DNA from: Bacterioplanoides sp. SCSIO 12839 | GTDB lineage: Bacteria; Pseudomonadota; Gammaproteobacteria; Pseudomonadales; Oceanobacteraceae | Reading direction: 5' to 3' | DNA length: 64,000 bases | Assembly: GCF_024397975.1 (NCBI RefSeq) | Contig: NZ_CP073745.1 | Coordinates: 3,312,501-3,376,500 of the forward strand | Part shown: in pieces, positions 24,064 to 32,042 of the stretch | How positions within the stretch are numbered: the first letter of the stretch is position 1 | Layout of the letters: each line of letters starts with the position of its first letter | The notes under the pieces: model-generated | Databases searched by the model: none | What the model saw: the letters and a program-made list of their open reading frames with translations, nothing else | Told to the model about the DNA's origin: nothing | Position numbers and translations under genes: made by a program

Positions 24064-25120
24064 GTTCCGGCTCCAGTGAGTATTCGGCAATCAGTTCCTG
24101 CAATAACTCACGCCAGCTGTGCATTTCAGGCTTACCATTTTCACGCTCACCAAACAGCAGAACCAATTGTTTTCCGTCGGCATCAAAGGCTTCGACAGAA
24201 GTAATAATGCCATCGCTGGTTGGTTTACGAACAAGCCATAACTGATCAATCATTTCCGTATTGGCGTGCAGGTTAAAACCCGGATCGAGAATATTAAACC
24301 AGGAGCCAGTACGCAGTAGCTTATGAATAACGCCGGTATGAATCTGTACCACACCGTCACTGCCAACAAACACCATAATGGATTGTTGTTTGTCGACGGC
24401 TTTTTCTAACGCTTTTTCAAACGCCAAAGGGTTCAGAGGAATCGCATAGTCCGAACCAATCGTTTGATAGGCTGGTATGCGAGCCAGACTATGCTTTTTT
24501 AATAACGCCTGGAAGTGATGCACATCTTTCAGTTCATCCCAACCCTGACGGAATTCGGCGGTATTCAGATCACCAGGTAAGGTTAATAAATCTTCTGCAA
24601 CAGAAGCAGGGCTGATCTGCGGGGCCTGTTGTTGTTCAGCGCGGTAACGCTGAACCAGTTCATCCAACTCGGATAAATCAGTCCCTTCTTTTGCATAAAT
24701 TTTATGAACAGCTTCACCCTGTGCATTAAAAAACTGAATACTGCGACGAGCCCCTTGCTCCAGCGGTTCCTGCACATAAAATCCATGCACAAAGCGACTG
24801 AAAAATAATCGCAAATCGATCACTCCCAGTGCCAGCCCCATATTGCCGTGGATTGACAGGTCTTTATATTGGCCGGTTTTTTCATGCACCATGGCGTCGT
24901 TTCGGGTCAATGCCATCACGACTCCCAGCGACTCAATTTCGGTCAATAATTTTTTAAAGTCACCCGCAAGCAAGGTTACCTGTTCACCGATTTGTGTGGC
25001 TAACAAATCGGCTTCACTCACACCCAGTTTCTCTGCCGCATTGCGAATGCGTAATTTCGGCTCTGATTGCAACAGTGACTGCCACTGTTGCTTTAAATCA
25101 CGTTGATGATTGTTATTCAT
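24050..25120 (-). CDS. hmuS: Hemin-degrading factor HmuS/ChuS family
   Basis: About 356 residues from the ATG at 25120; a GTG at 25132 directly after the previous stop is the alternative. The protein is the tandem-repeat HemS/ChuS fold: N-terminal half with GEQVTLLAGDFKKLLTEIESLGVVMALTRNDAMVHEKTGQY, C-terminal half with FVGSDGVVQIHTGVIHKLLRTGSWFNILDPGFNLHAN. Cytoplasmic heme trafficking or heme degradation after uptake. The C-terminal half contains FVGSDGVVQIHTG, equivalent to the N-terminal domain motif, showing the internal duplication. Confidence 0.92.
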   Translation of the reverse strand: MNNNHQRDLKQQWQSLLQSEPKLRIRNAAEKLGVSEADLLATQIGEQVTLLAGDFKKLLTEIESLGVVMALTRNDAMVHEKTGQYKDLSIHGNMGLALGVIDLRLFFSRFVHGFYVQEPLEQGARRSIQFFNAQGEAVHKIYAKEGTDLSELDELVQRYRAEQQQAPQISPASVAEDLLTLPGDLNTAEFRQGWDELKDVHHFQALLKKHSLARIPAYQTIGSDYAIPLNPLAFEKALEKAVDKQQSIMVFVGSDGVVQIHTGVIHKLLRTGSWFNILDPGFNLHANTEMIDQLWLVRKPTSDGIITSVEAFDADGKQLVLLFGERENGKPEMHSWRELLQELIAEYSLEPEHVNA

Positions 25121-25132
25121 TTTGAGGTTCAC

Positions 25133-26257
25133 TTATTGTGCAGAGACTTTCTTAAAACGAATTTCCGGCGTTCCCGATTCACCCAGGCTGTAATAATTAA
25201 TCAGCTGCAAGGTGTATTTATCGGAGCTGTCGGCATCTTTATTGGTATCAATCAGGAATGTGCGGAAATTCGGACGTAACTGATGCTGACCAGAAAGGTT
25301 ATAGGCATACCAGGAGTGGGCATCGAATACACCTTCCGAACGGTCTGCGCTGTAATGAGAGCTGATGTCCCGACCACTAATGGTAGTAGCACTGGTATAA
25401 GCGGCAACAGCATCTTTGGTTTGTGGGCCAAAAGCAGCGCCTTTACCTTCGCCAAAAACACCGCCGTTCGTCCATAAACCCGTTCCGGAACGAGATACCT
25501 CCAGACGTAAATCCCAGACACCGGCGTCTCCGGTACAATCCATCGTGGCTTTGCTATCCAGATCAATACACACAACCGAGGTGCCCGGAGCCATTGCGGC
25601 GGTTACCGTTTGTTCTCCACCAGCAAACTGAGTGGTATCTGCGGCCTGAGTTTCGAAGTTCAGCGTAGCGCTGTACGTACGGTCTGGTTGTGGCGTCAAC
25701 GCAGTAAAATAAAACTTAGAATAGGTTTTGCCATCAGCGTGTCGGATCAACCAGGCATTGTTTGTGTTGGCCGACAAAGTGTGGCTTTGACTGTTATAGA
25801 TGTACCAGTCTTCGCCTTTAATTGCCGGTTTATTTTCGTCCTGAGTGAAGGTTAACGAAGCCAGGTCATATGATTTTTTCAGATCATCTTCATATTGGGC
25901 GGCATCAGCATTTAAGAAAATATTACTGATGGCTTCTTCACCGTTATAAAACTCGTCCTGTGTATCAGCGACAGCGACCTGAACTTTACCTGCCCCCGAG
26001 GCGCCACCATTTGATTTAACCTTGCTGCGCTGAAAAGCCAGATGCCAATCGTCAGACGTCGCTGCTTGTTCTGCACTCAGTGCAACCGCTTCGTTACGGC
26101 TCAGGTTAACGTACGTCCAGTTTTCATAACTTGTAGCATTAACTTTTAAGCTTGAGAATTCAGCCTGATTATTATCATTGCTATCACTGCCTGAATCAGA
26201 TCCACAGCCTGTTAATACGGTGGATAAAACAATCATTGATAATATGGACTTATTCAT
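25133..26257 (-). CDS. HmuY-family heme-binding lipoprotein
   Basis: About 374 residues from the ATG at 26257, with AGGGGAAG upstream. It has a lipoprotein signal with lipobox LTGC, then an acidic Ser/Asp linker (GSDSGSDSNDNNQ). The mature part contains the HmuY-type pattern YENWTYVNLSRNEAV and DDWHLAFQRSKVKSNGG (W-x-LAF-x-R), and near the end YTLQLINYY with the expected beta strands. HmuY of Porphyromonas is a surface hemophore that hands heme to the TonB receptor HmuR. The placement between receptor and hmuS fits. At nearly double the length of PgHmuY (about 216), it has extra middle sequence with a Cys pair (VVCIDLDSKATMDC). Confidence 0.85.
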   Translation of the reverse strand: MNKSILSMIVLSTVLTGCGSDSGSDSNDNNQAEFSSLKVNATSYENWTYVNLSRNEAVALSAEQAATSDDWHLAFQRSKVKSNGGASGAGKVQVAVADTQDEFYNGEEAISNIFLNADAAQYEDDLKKSYDLASLTFTQDENKPAIKGEDWYIYNSQSHTLSANTNNAWLIRHADGKTYSKFYFTALTPQPDRTYSATLNFETQAADTTQFAGGEQTVTAAMAPGTSVVCIDLDSKATMDCTGDAGVWDLRLEVSRSGTGLWTNGGVFGEGKGAAFGPQTKDAVAAYTSATTISGRDISSHYSADRSEGVFDAHSWYAYNLSGQHQLRPNFRTFLIDTNKDADSSDKYTLQLINYYSLGESGTPEIRFKKVSAQ

Positions 26258-26285
26258 AATACTTCCCCTGAGTTTATGTAATTTT

Positions 26286-28388
26286 TTAAAATGAGTAGGC
26301 AAAACCTATGTATGGAAATCGCCCACGACTGGGGCGTCGGTCTGATACATCATTGGTATCACGCACAGCGTCATTCAAATTATTAACGCCGCCATAGATA
26401 CTGATGTGCTCATTCCAGTTAAAATCCGATTTCAAATCCCAGCGCTGGAAGCCCGGGCTGATATTTCGCTTTTCAACATCCGTATAAAACTGGCTTTGGT
26501 ATTCCCCTGATACAGTCACATTCCAGCGATGTGTGACATCCCAAAGCCATAACAACTTGATATTCTGACGAGATCGATTAGGCAACGCCTGATGTTTTTC
26601 AAGATCTCGGGCATCCAGATAGTTAAATGAAATTTGTTGCTGAAAATTTGCCAACGGCGTGTGTTGCACACTGATGCCATAACCACGCGTCATGGCTTCA
26701 GAAAAATTAGTGTATTCGTAAATCGCCACTGTGCCGTTATTATCGCGGCGACCGGTATCCGCCGCCTCAATCAGATCGGTGATCTGATTATGAAAAGCTG
26801 ACAGCTCAATATTAAGTGATTTTTGATTGGTTATTTGAACAGACGCCTGCACACTGCGTGACTCTTCCGGCGTTAATTCATCAGAACCCAGAACCTTATA
26901 ACCGTTAACGCTGTGATCAAAAATAAAATAGCTTTCTTTGAGATTTGGAGTGCGATAACCCGCCGCAACACCGCCACGTAACTGCAGGCTCCACTGATCA
27001 AAATGAATGCCATGGCGAATATTCAGACTGGGAGCGGCATGATCACCAAAACGGCTGTCATTCTGCCAGCGTATGCCAGGTGCCAGTTCTGTCTCGGCCG
27101 TTACAGGAATTGTGCTCTGTATAAAGGCTTCTGTGGTACTACGGGTTTCAAGTTCCACTTCTTCGGTATGATGCAGGTAGGTTCCATTACCCAGACTATC
27201 AACCTGATCGGTTCCCGGCTCAGGCGTCGGTGACAACTTTACTTCCGACTTATCCTGCGATAAATCTTCCTGATACCATTCAATACCTGAAACAACCGAC
27301 GCCAAACCAAATCCCCACTCCTGAGGCAGCCAACTCCATTGCAGGGTGGCTTTTTTCTGATGCGTATCGGCATCACGATATAAATTCCCGGAGGTTATTT
27401 GCGGATCATTTTTAACCTGGTCTGACTGGTCTTGCTGGCTTTCATACAACAAAGACAACGACACGGAATGAGCGTCTGAGATGCTCCAGCGATTATGATT
27501 GCTGATATGATCGCGATCTAATTGTTCAAATTTTTGCGCGTCAAATCCGCCTTTTGCTTCCGTGCGATACGCGGTATCTTCAACAAAACGTTTCAGATTT
27601 AACTGATGTTCGGCATGATCAGCCAGATAAGAAACGCCCAGCTGATAATTGCTTTTTTCACCATCAAAACCATTACTGCGGTAATTATCTTTATCCAGAT
27701 CAAAGTCATCGCCTTGGCGCTGATCAAAGCCGAGTTTCCAGTTGAGTCCTAATAATTCCGCATACGCGTCTGCTGCAATATGGCGCTCACCAAGATGATA
27801 ATCACCTTCGATTTCGCGCTCACCAAAGGTGCCAACATCCGCCCGTATTTTCCCACCCTGTTTGCTATCCGTACGGCGGGTAATCACATTAATCACGCCT
27901 CCCATGGCGGCACTGCCATATTGTGACGAACCGGCACCCGGAACAATTTCAATGCGCTCAATATCCAGTGACGCAACCTGGGACACATCCACGGTCGAAC
28001 CGGTTGTTGCGGTGATGGGTAAACCATCCACCAAAATCAGAACACGATTGCCGTCGAATCCCTGTAAAAAAACCTGCTCGCCGGTTTTTCCATGAACTTC
28101 ACGCAGTTGTACACCCGGCATAATACGTAGTGCATCACGTAAATCCCGGGTATGTAATTTATCAATGGTTGCCTTGTCTAACAGCTGAGTACGCACAGGC
28201 GTATCAGCCAGAGGTCGTTCAATACGGCCTGCTGTCACCACCACATCGGATAAATTAAAGGGCAGCTCTGACGGCTCCTCTTGAGCAAACACGCCATCTG
28301 AAAACACAACAAGAGAGATAACAATCCCTCTCTGAAGCCGGGTGGTGAACGTATTCATACGATTAAACTTAACGAGATTCATTTGCAT
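26286..28388 (-). CDS. hmuR: TonB-dependent heme receptor, HmuR-like
   Basis: About 700 residues. A signal peptide is followed by the plug domain (DVVVTAGRIERPLADTPVRTQLL, a TonB-box-like start; then LREVHGKTGEQVFLQGFDGNRVLILVDGLPI) and a 22-strand barrel ending in aromatic YIGFAYSF. The GYRTPNLKES...DHSVNGYKVLG...ELTPEES block matches the conserved heme-receptor region (FRAP and NPEL-like with a His between). It imports heme across the outer membrane with TonB energy. First gene of the hmuR-Y-S-T-U-V unit. Start uncertain: ATG 28388, 28382 or 28358 (MNTF), none with a good ribosome site. Confidence 0.9.
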   Translation of the reverse strand: MQMNLVKFNRMNTFTTRLQRGIVISLVVFSDGVFAQEEPSELPFNLSDVVVTAGRIERPLADTPVRTQLLDKATIDKLHTRDLRDALRIMPGVQLREVHGKTGEQVFLQGFDGNRVLILVDGLPITATTGSTVDVSQVASLDIERIEIVPGAGSSQYGSAAMGGVINVITRRTDSKQGGKIRADVGTFGEREIEGDYHLGERHIAADAYAELLGLNWKLGFDQRQGDDFDLDKDNYRSNGFDGEKSNYQLGVSYLADHAEHQLNLKRFVEDTAYRTEAKGGFDAQKFEQLDRDHISNHNRWSISDAHSVSLSLLYESQQDQSDQVKNDPQITSGNLYRDADTHQKKATLQWSWLPQEWGFGLASVVSGIEWYQEDLSQDKSEVKLSPTPEPGTDQVDSLGNGTYLHHTEEVELETRSTTEAFIQSTIPVTAETELAPGIRWQNDSRFGDHAAPSLNIRHGIHFDQWSLQLRGGVAAGYRTPNLKESYFIFDHSVNGYKVLGSDELTPEESRSVQASVQITNQKSLNIELSAFHNQITDLIEAADTGRRDNNGTVAIYEYTNFSEAMTRGYGISVQHTPLANFQQQISFNYLDARDLEKHQALPNRSRQNIKLLWLWDVTHRWNVTVSGEYQSQFYTDVEKRNISPGFQRWDLKSDFNWNEHISIYGGVNNLNDAVRDTNDVSDRRPSRGRFPYIGFAYSF

Positions 28389-28410
28389 TTATAGAAATAC
28401 AGCAAATAGG

Positions 28411-28429
28411 ATTTATTCTCAATAAGTTT
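28411..28429 (-). promoter_or_regulatory. Weak Fur-like site upstream of the heme operon
   Basis: The minus strand reads AACTTATTGAGAATAAAT. It contains TTGAGAAT, a common Fur half-site form, but the second half-site is poor (about 10 of 19 to the consensus by eye). Position, 23 bases above the hmuR start, and function are what favour it. Confidence 0.35.
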
Positions 28430-28506
28430 TACAAACGAATGCTGGCTTTACTGAGTTTTCCAGACCCTGCTATCCTCCCTGCCAAAGGAAACCAGGAGCT
28501 GCATCA

Positions 28507-28848
28507 TTGGCAGACCAGCACCAAGACAGTCACCCCAAACAAACCGGAACCGCCCCCGACAAGCCAGAAACGACAAGCGGATGGCGTTTGTGGCTACAAC
28601 AACGCGCTGAAAATGAACGTAGCAATCTGCGCTTATTTGTCAGTGGTGCCGCGGCATTTTTTATCGGGCTGGGGTCTGTGCTCTATGCCGATCAGAGATT
28701 ATTACCTTCGGTTATGCAGGAGCTTCTGGCGGCCAGTGGCTTAGTGTTAAGCAGTGCCGGCGCGTTAATGGCATTAACTGGTTATATTTTTTTGAGTTTT
28801 TCGAGAATCTTTCGCTTAACTCGTACAGATGAGAAACATCATGACTGA
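28507..28848 (+). CDS. Small membrane protein, unknown, 113 aa
   Basis: Start TTG at 28507, supported by AGGAG 9 bases before it. A polar, Pro/Thr-rich N-terminus of about 25 residues is followed by two transmembrane helices (RLFVSGAAAFFIGLGSVLYA and LLAASGLVLSSAGALMALTG) and a basic tail (RIFRLTRTDEKHHD). No family recognised. Its stop overlaps the next ATG by 8 bases, and both are followed closely by the VanZ-like gene, so three genes are in one unit. The overlapping frame at 28439 is a shadow. Confidence 0.7.
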   Translation: MADQHQDSHPKQTGTAPDKPETTSGWRLWLQQRAENERSNLRLFVSGAAAFFIGLGSVLYADQRLLPSVMQELLAASGLVLSSAGALMALTGYIFLSFSRIFRLTRTDEKHHD

Positions 28849-29215
28849 ACGCTTCCCCGATATTGAAATTTACCTGATGAAAGCTGAAGCAGAGGCCGTT
28901 CTCGGCTGGCTCAAGCAGACTCTGGGAGAGGTCGTGGTCAAAAATGGCGACGCGGACACCCAGCACTGGCAAGCCGCCGATATGGATATTTATTTTACCG
29001 AGCAAGCTGAAAAAAACTTTGCCAGCCTGTGGATTAAACAAAATAAAACGCCCTGGTTAACCGATCTCGAATGCGCTCGCTCAGCACATGCGACTTTGCA
29101 GTATGAAATTCGCTGCAGTGATTCCGGCTGGCAGGAAAGTGAAGGTGACGACCAATCCGGTCAGGGCTGGATCAAGCTGATCCGCGGTGAAGAAAAGTCA
29201 TTTATCTGGAAATAA
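28841..29215 (+). CDS. Conserved unknown protein, 124 aa
   Basis: ATG at 28841 inside the end of the previous gene. Soluble, with an MTERFPDIEIYLMKAEAEAVLGWLKQTLG start, similar to a small conserved Pseudomonas protein I remember only as hypothetical. The sequence is acidic, with ALCARSA-like middle (LECARSAHATLQYEIRC) and a Trp-rich end (GWIKLIRGEEKSFIWK). Function not known. It is translated in coupling with its neighbours. Confidence 0.7.
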   Translation: MTERFPDIEIYLMKAEAEAVLGWLKQTLGEVVVKNGDADTQHWQAADMDIYFTEQAEKNFASLWIKQNKTPWLTDLECARSAHATLQYEIRCSDSGWQESEGDDQSGQGWIKLIRGEEKSFIWK

Positions 29216-29217
29216 CC

Positions 29218-29580
29218 GTGTCTGTTCTGCTTCTTTTTGTACAACGTTATTGGGCTGTTTTATCAGTGATGCTGCTGGCGTTTGTAACATTGGTGTCTTT
29301 GTATCCGGCCGATCAATTACCTAAAGTTCCCGGCAGTGACAAAACCCATCACTTTGTTAGTTATGCAGCAGTAGTCTTCCCGATTGCCCTGGCAAAGCCT
29401 AAACACTGGTTATGGCTTGCGCTACTTGTCATTGGCTGGAGTGGTGCTATTGAACTGATTCAACCCTATGTGAATCGTTATGGTGAGTGGCTGGATCTGG
29501 CCGCCAATAGCGCTGGTGTGTTAATTGGAATTTTGTCAGCCATGTTAAGCCGTCGGTTGTTCCTGAAATCTTCCACTTGA
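29218..29580 (+). CDS. VanZ-like membrane protein
   Basis: 120 residues, GTG start two bases after the previous stop. Four hydrophobic helices. VanZ features: the GSDKTHHFVSYAAVVFPIAL stretch with the conserved K-x-x-H-F and Tyr, and later GAIELIQPYVNRYGEWLDLAANSAGVLIG, the family signature (E-x-x-Q-x-x...D-x-x-A-N-x-x-G). VanZ proteins act on teicoplanin susceptibility in Gram-positives; in Gram-negatives the role is unknown. Confidence 0.85.
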   Translation: MSVLLLFVQRYWAVLSVMLLAFVTLVSLYPADQLPKVPGSDKTHHFVSYAAVVFPIALAKPKHWLWLALLVIGWSGAIELIQPYVNRYGEWLDLAANSAGVLIGILSAMLSRRLFLKSST

Positions 29581-29735
29581 AACCCTCTACCTGAAGCGAT
29601 GCCGACGCCTTAACGCCTGCTACAACTTTTCCAAACGACACCTCAACCACACACGAACTACGCCTTATAAACAGGCCCTGGTCACGCTTCTCCCTCTTCC
29701 GGCTGATATTTACAGTTTATTTCTCTTGAAAGCTT

Positions 29736-29754
29736 GCAAATGCGAAACATTATC
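29736..29754 (+). promoter_or_regulatory. Candidate Fur box upstream of the unknown-flavodoxin pair
   Basis: GCAAATGCGAAACATTATC matches 14 of 19 positions of the Fur consensus by my count, with the right half CATTATC exact. It is 34 bases before the ATG of 29789, within promoter range. Iron-starvation control fits the flavodoxin that follows. The rest of 29581-29788 shows no gene. Confidence 0.6.
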
Positions 29755-29788
29755 ATTAACGTAAGCATTATTGTTGCAGGAGATGCTT

Positions 29789-30250
29789 ATGCCACAGCCA
29801 GCCAAAGCCACCAATGTTGTTATGTTACCGCACACTCAGGTTCCGTCTCACACCACACGGCTTAACCGCTTTCAGGTGGTACAGGTTGGCCAGGAGCATG
29901 CCATTCGCAGGCTGGAGCAGCTGGAAGGACGCATTCAACAATACAGCGATACCATCCAGCACCCGGAATGGCTGAATGAGTACATCGATCTGGGGTTGGA
30001 CCTGGCAGAACATGCCGGCAGCCGCAATCTGCGTCCGTTACAAGAAAGCTGGCTGAAGCGGATTTATAAAACCCTGCGTGATACGGCATTTAATCTCGAC
30101 TGCCATGAAAACTGGCGCCAGCAGTGCCTGGACTTTTTGTATCAGCCATTTTTTGCTCTGCAACATTTTTACCGCGAACAGCCCAACGGGCGACAAAAAG
30201 TTCGTTTGTTATTTAAAGATTTGTCGATGATTACCCGCTACGTGGTGTAA
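29789..30250 (+). CDS. Unknown protein preceding flavodoxin, 153 aa
   Basis: Start ATG 29789 with GGAG 5 bases before; an upstream TTG at 29771 is less likely. Helical and basic, with LNRFQVVQVGQEHAIRRLEQLEGRIQQYSDTI (heptad-like pattern) and an Arg/Trp-rich part (ESWLKRIYKTLRDTAF, CHENWRQQCLDFL). No signal or membrane segment. It follows the candidate Fur box and lies 102 bases before the flavodoxin, so it may be a second iron-starvation gene. Function not recognised. Confidence 0.65.
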   Translation: MPQPAKATNVVMLPHTQVPSHTTRLNRFQVVQVGQEHAIRRLEQLEGRIQQYSDTIQHPEWLNEYIDLGLDLAEHAGSRNLRPLQESWLKRIYKTLRDTAFNLDCHENWRQQCLDFLYQPFFALQHFYREQPNGRQKVRLLFKDLSMITRYVV

Positions 30251-30352
30251 ACATCGAACTGCCAGTGCTGCTTGCAGCACGGTAACACCAGATGGGATTG
30301 AGGGTCAGCACGGATGCTTTCTTCTTCACCCGTGATTATTCAGGAATTAATT

Positions 30353-30886
30353 ATGCAACGCATTGGACTTATTTTTGGCACAGACACCGGCAATACCGAA
30401 GAGGTCGCGCAAAAACTTCAGGAACGCATCGATTGGGCAATTGTAGAAACCCATGACATTGCCAGCTGCTCGGTGGAAGATATTCAACAATATCCGGTTT
30501 TAATTCTGGGCATTCCAACCTGGGATTTTGGTGGTATTCAGGCAGACTGGGAAGATTTCTGGCCAATTCTTGAAGACATGAGCTTCCAGGACAAAATCAT
30601 TGCATTGTATGGTTTAGGAGATCAGTTTGGTTATGGCAATTATTTTCTGGATGCCATGGGTCTGCTGCATGATGCGGTACGTGACCGCGGTGCGACCATC
30701 ATAGGTCACTTCTCAGTAGAAGGATTTGATTTCGAAGAGTCCAAAGCCTTAACCGAAGACGGCGAAAGCTTTGTTGGCCTGGCATTGGATGAAGACCAGC
30801 AATTTGAGTTATCCGACGAACGCATCGATCGCTGGTTAAAACAAATTCATGCAGAGCTGGATAACCTGCAGGTGCTGTCGGCGTAA
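30353..30886 (+). CDS. Flavodoxin (long-chain, FldA/FldB-like)
   Basis: 177 residues from the ATG at 30353 (AGGA 7 bases upstream). FMN-binding phosphate loop FGTDTGNTEEVA at residues 7-18, then ILGIPTWDFGGIQADWEDF (W stacking loop) and ALYGLGDQFGYGNYFLDAMG (the second FMN loop plus the long-chain insert) are all in place. It is a low-potential electron carrier that substitutes for ferredoxin when iron is short. The candidate Fur box over the preceding gene suggests iron-starvation induction. A terminator follows. Confidence 0.94.
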   Translation: MQRIGLIFGTDTGNTEEVAQKLQERIDWAIVETHDIASCSVEDIQQYPVLILGIPTWDFGGIQADWEDFWPILEDMSFQDKIIALYGLGDQFGYGNYFLDAMGLLHDAVRDRGATIIGHFSVEGFDFEESKALTEDGESFVGLALDEDQQFELSDERIDRWLKQIHAELDNLQVLSA

Positions 30887-30940
30887 GTCGAAGCGGGCGC
30901 TCAATTATGCGGGCATTCAATTGCCCAAGAAGTACGTATT

Positions 30941-30964
30941 ACCCGGCTCTGATTAGCCGGGTTT
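30941..30964 (+). terminator. Terminator-like hairpin after flavodoxin
   Basis: ACCCGGCT pairs with AGCCGGGT around CTGATT, with only TTT after it on the plus strand. It lies between convergent flavodoxin and the CobW-type gene and may serve both. Confidence 0.55.
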
Positions 30965-30985
30965 CGGCGTTTAACCTTTTTTGGT

Positions 30986-31987
30986 TTACTCATTGCTTTG
31001 CAAACAAGCCAGCAATGCCTGTTGTAATGCGTCCTCATCAAGGGCTGCTGAGCTGATTAATTCCAGGCGACTTTCATCCAACGCCCGCGTGGGCATCTCC
31101 GTTAATACCCCTTCCCGAAGATTAAAAACATACGCGCCTTGATCGGTGTTGATTAATCCTTTGGCTCTTTCCACCTCAAGACCAGACAACCAGTTACGTA
31201 TATTTTCCAGAGAAAATAATTGCTGCCCCTGAATCAACCACCCCAATGAGAAATGTCCCTGTCCATGATTGCTCAATCGGCGCAACATTTCATCGGCTGC
31301 CAAGGGTTGCTGAGTATCCAGTCCGGCATCTTTTTTGTGAGCATGTGCGTGCGCTTCCGGGTGTATTGCCAGACGTTGTGGATCAGCAGGATAGTGTAAT
31401 AAGGCAATATCCAATTCTCCCTGAGTCACCAACACTGCGGCTGACTTTTCAGGCTGTGAATGCTTCACCAGGGTTTCAAACTGTGCTTTGTCATCGTCAT
31501 TGGCCAGATCCGTTTTATTCGCCACCAGCACATCGGCTAACTGAATCTGATCAATAAAAGTTTCATGTTGTGTATAACGGGTTTGGCTCAGGTGGCGAGG
31601 ATCAATCAGACAGACGCTGGCACCAATTTCCAGAACGTCCTGATAATGCTCGTTACGCAGCGTTTCAAGAATATTACGCGGATGCCCTAACCCCGTTGGC
31701 TCAATTAATAAAACATCCGGCTTTTCTTTGGCAATCAGCAGGTTCAGCCCCATCTGAAAAGGCAGGCCAGAAACACAACACAGGCAGCCACCCGGAATTT
31801 CTTTGGTCACGACCTTGTTAAATTCCCCCGCCTGAGACTCCAGGATGGCGCCATCAACCCCCACTTCACCAAACTCATTCACCAGCACGGCCCACTTTTC
31901 AGCCTCTGGTTTTTGTTTTAATAAATTAATAATCGCGGTGGTTTTTCCCACCCCTAAAAACCCGGTAATAATATGTGTACGAATCAC
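30986..31987 (-). CDS. CobW/YjiA-family GTPase (metallochaperone)
   Basis: About 333 residues from the GTG at 31987 (AAAGAG upstream), at the point where the family's first strand begins. Walker A GFLGVGKTTA, the metal-site motif GGCLCC (CxCC), the NKTDL base-recognition motif, and a His-rich stretch HPEAHAHAHKKD before the C-terminal CobW domain. Zinc-transfer GTPases of this family (ZNG1, YjiA, YeiR) use the CxCC motif. No Zur-type box or zinc gene is near, so cofactor metal and client are open. Convergent with flavodoxin. Confidence 0.9.
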   Translation of the reverse strand: MIRTHIITGFLGVGKTTAIINLLKQKPEAEKWAVLVNEFGEVGVDGAILESQAGEFNKVVTKEIPGGCLCCVSGLPFQMGLNLLIAKEKPDVLLIEPTGLGHPRNILETLRNEHYQDVLEIGASVCLIDPRHLSQTRYTQHETFIDQIQLADVLVANKTDLANDDDKAQFETLVKHSQPEKSAAVLVTQGELDIALLHYPADPQRLAIHPEAHAHAHKKDAGLDTQQPLAADEMLRRLSNHGQGHFSLGWLIQGQQLFSLENIRNWLSGLEVERAKGLINTDQGAYVFNLREGVLTEMPTRALDESRLELISSAALDEDALQQALLACLQSNE

Positions 31988-32042
31988 ATTGAATCTCTTT
32001 AAAAATAATGTCGTGTTTTTATTAGGGCTAATTAAAAACCCG

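Noticed and set aside
28439-28744. 101-codon plus-strand frame overlapping the small membrane protein
   Set aside because: The alternative frame at 28507 has AGGAG before its start, two clean membrane helices and an overlap with the next gene; this frame has none of these.
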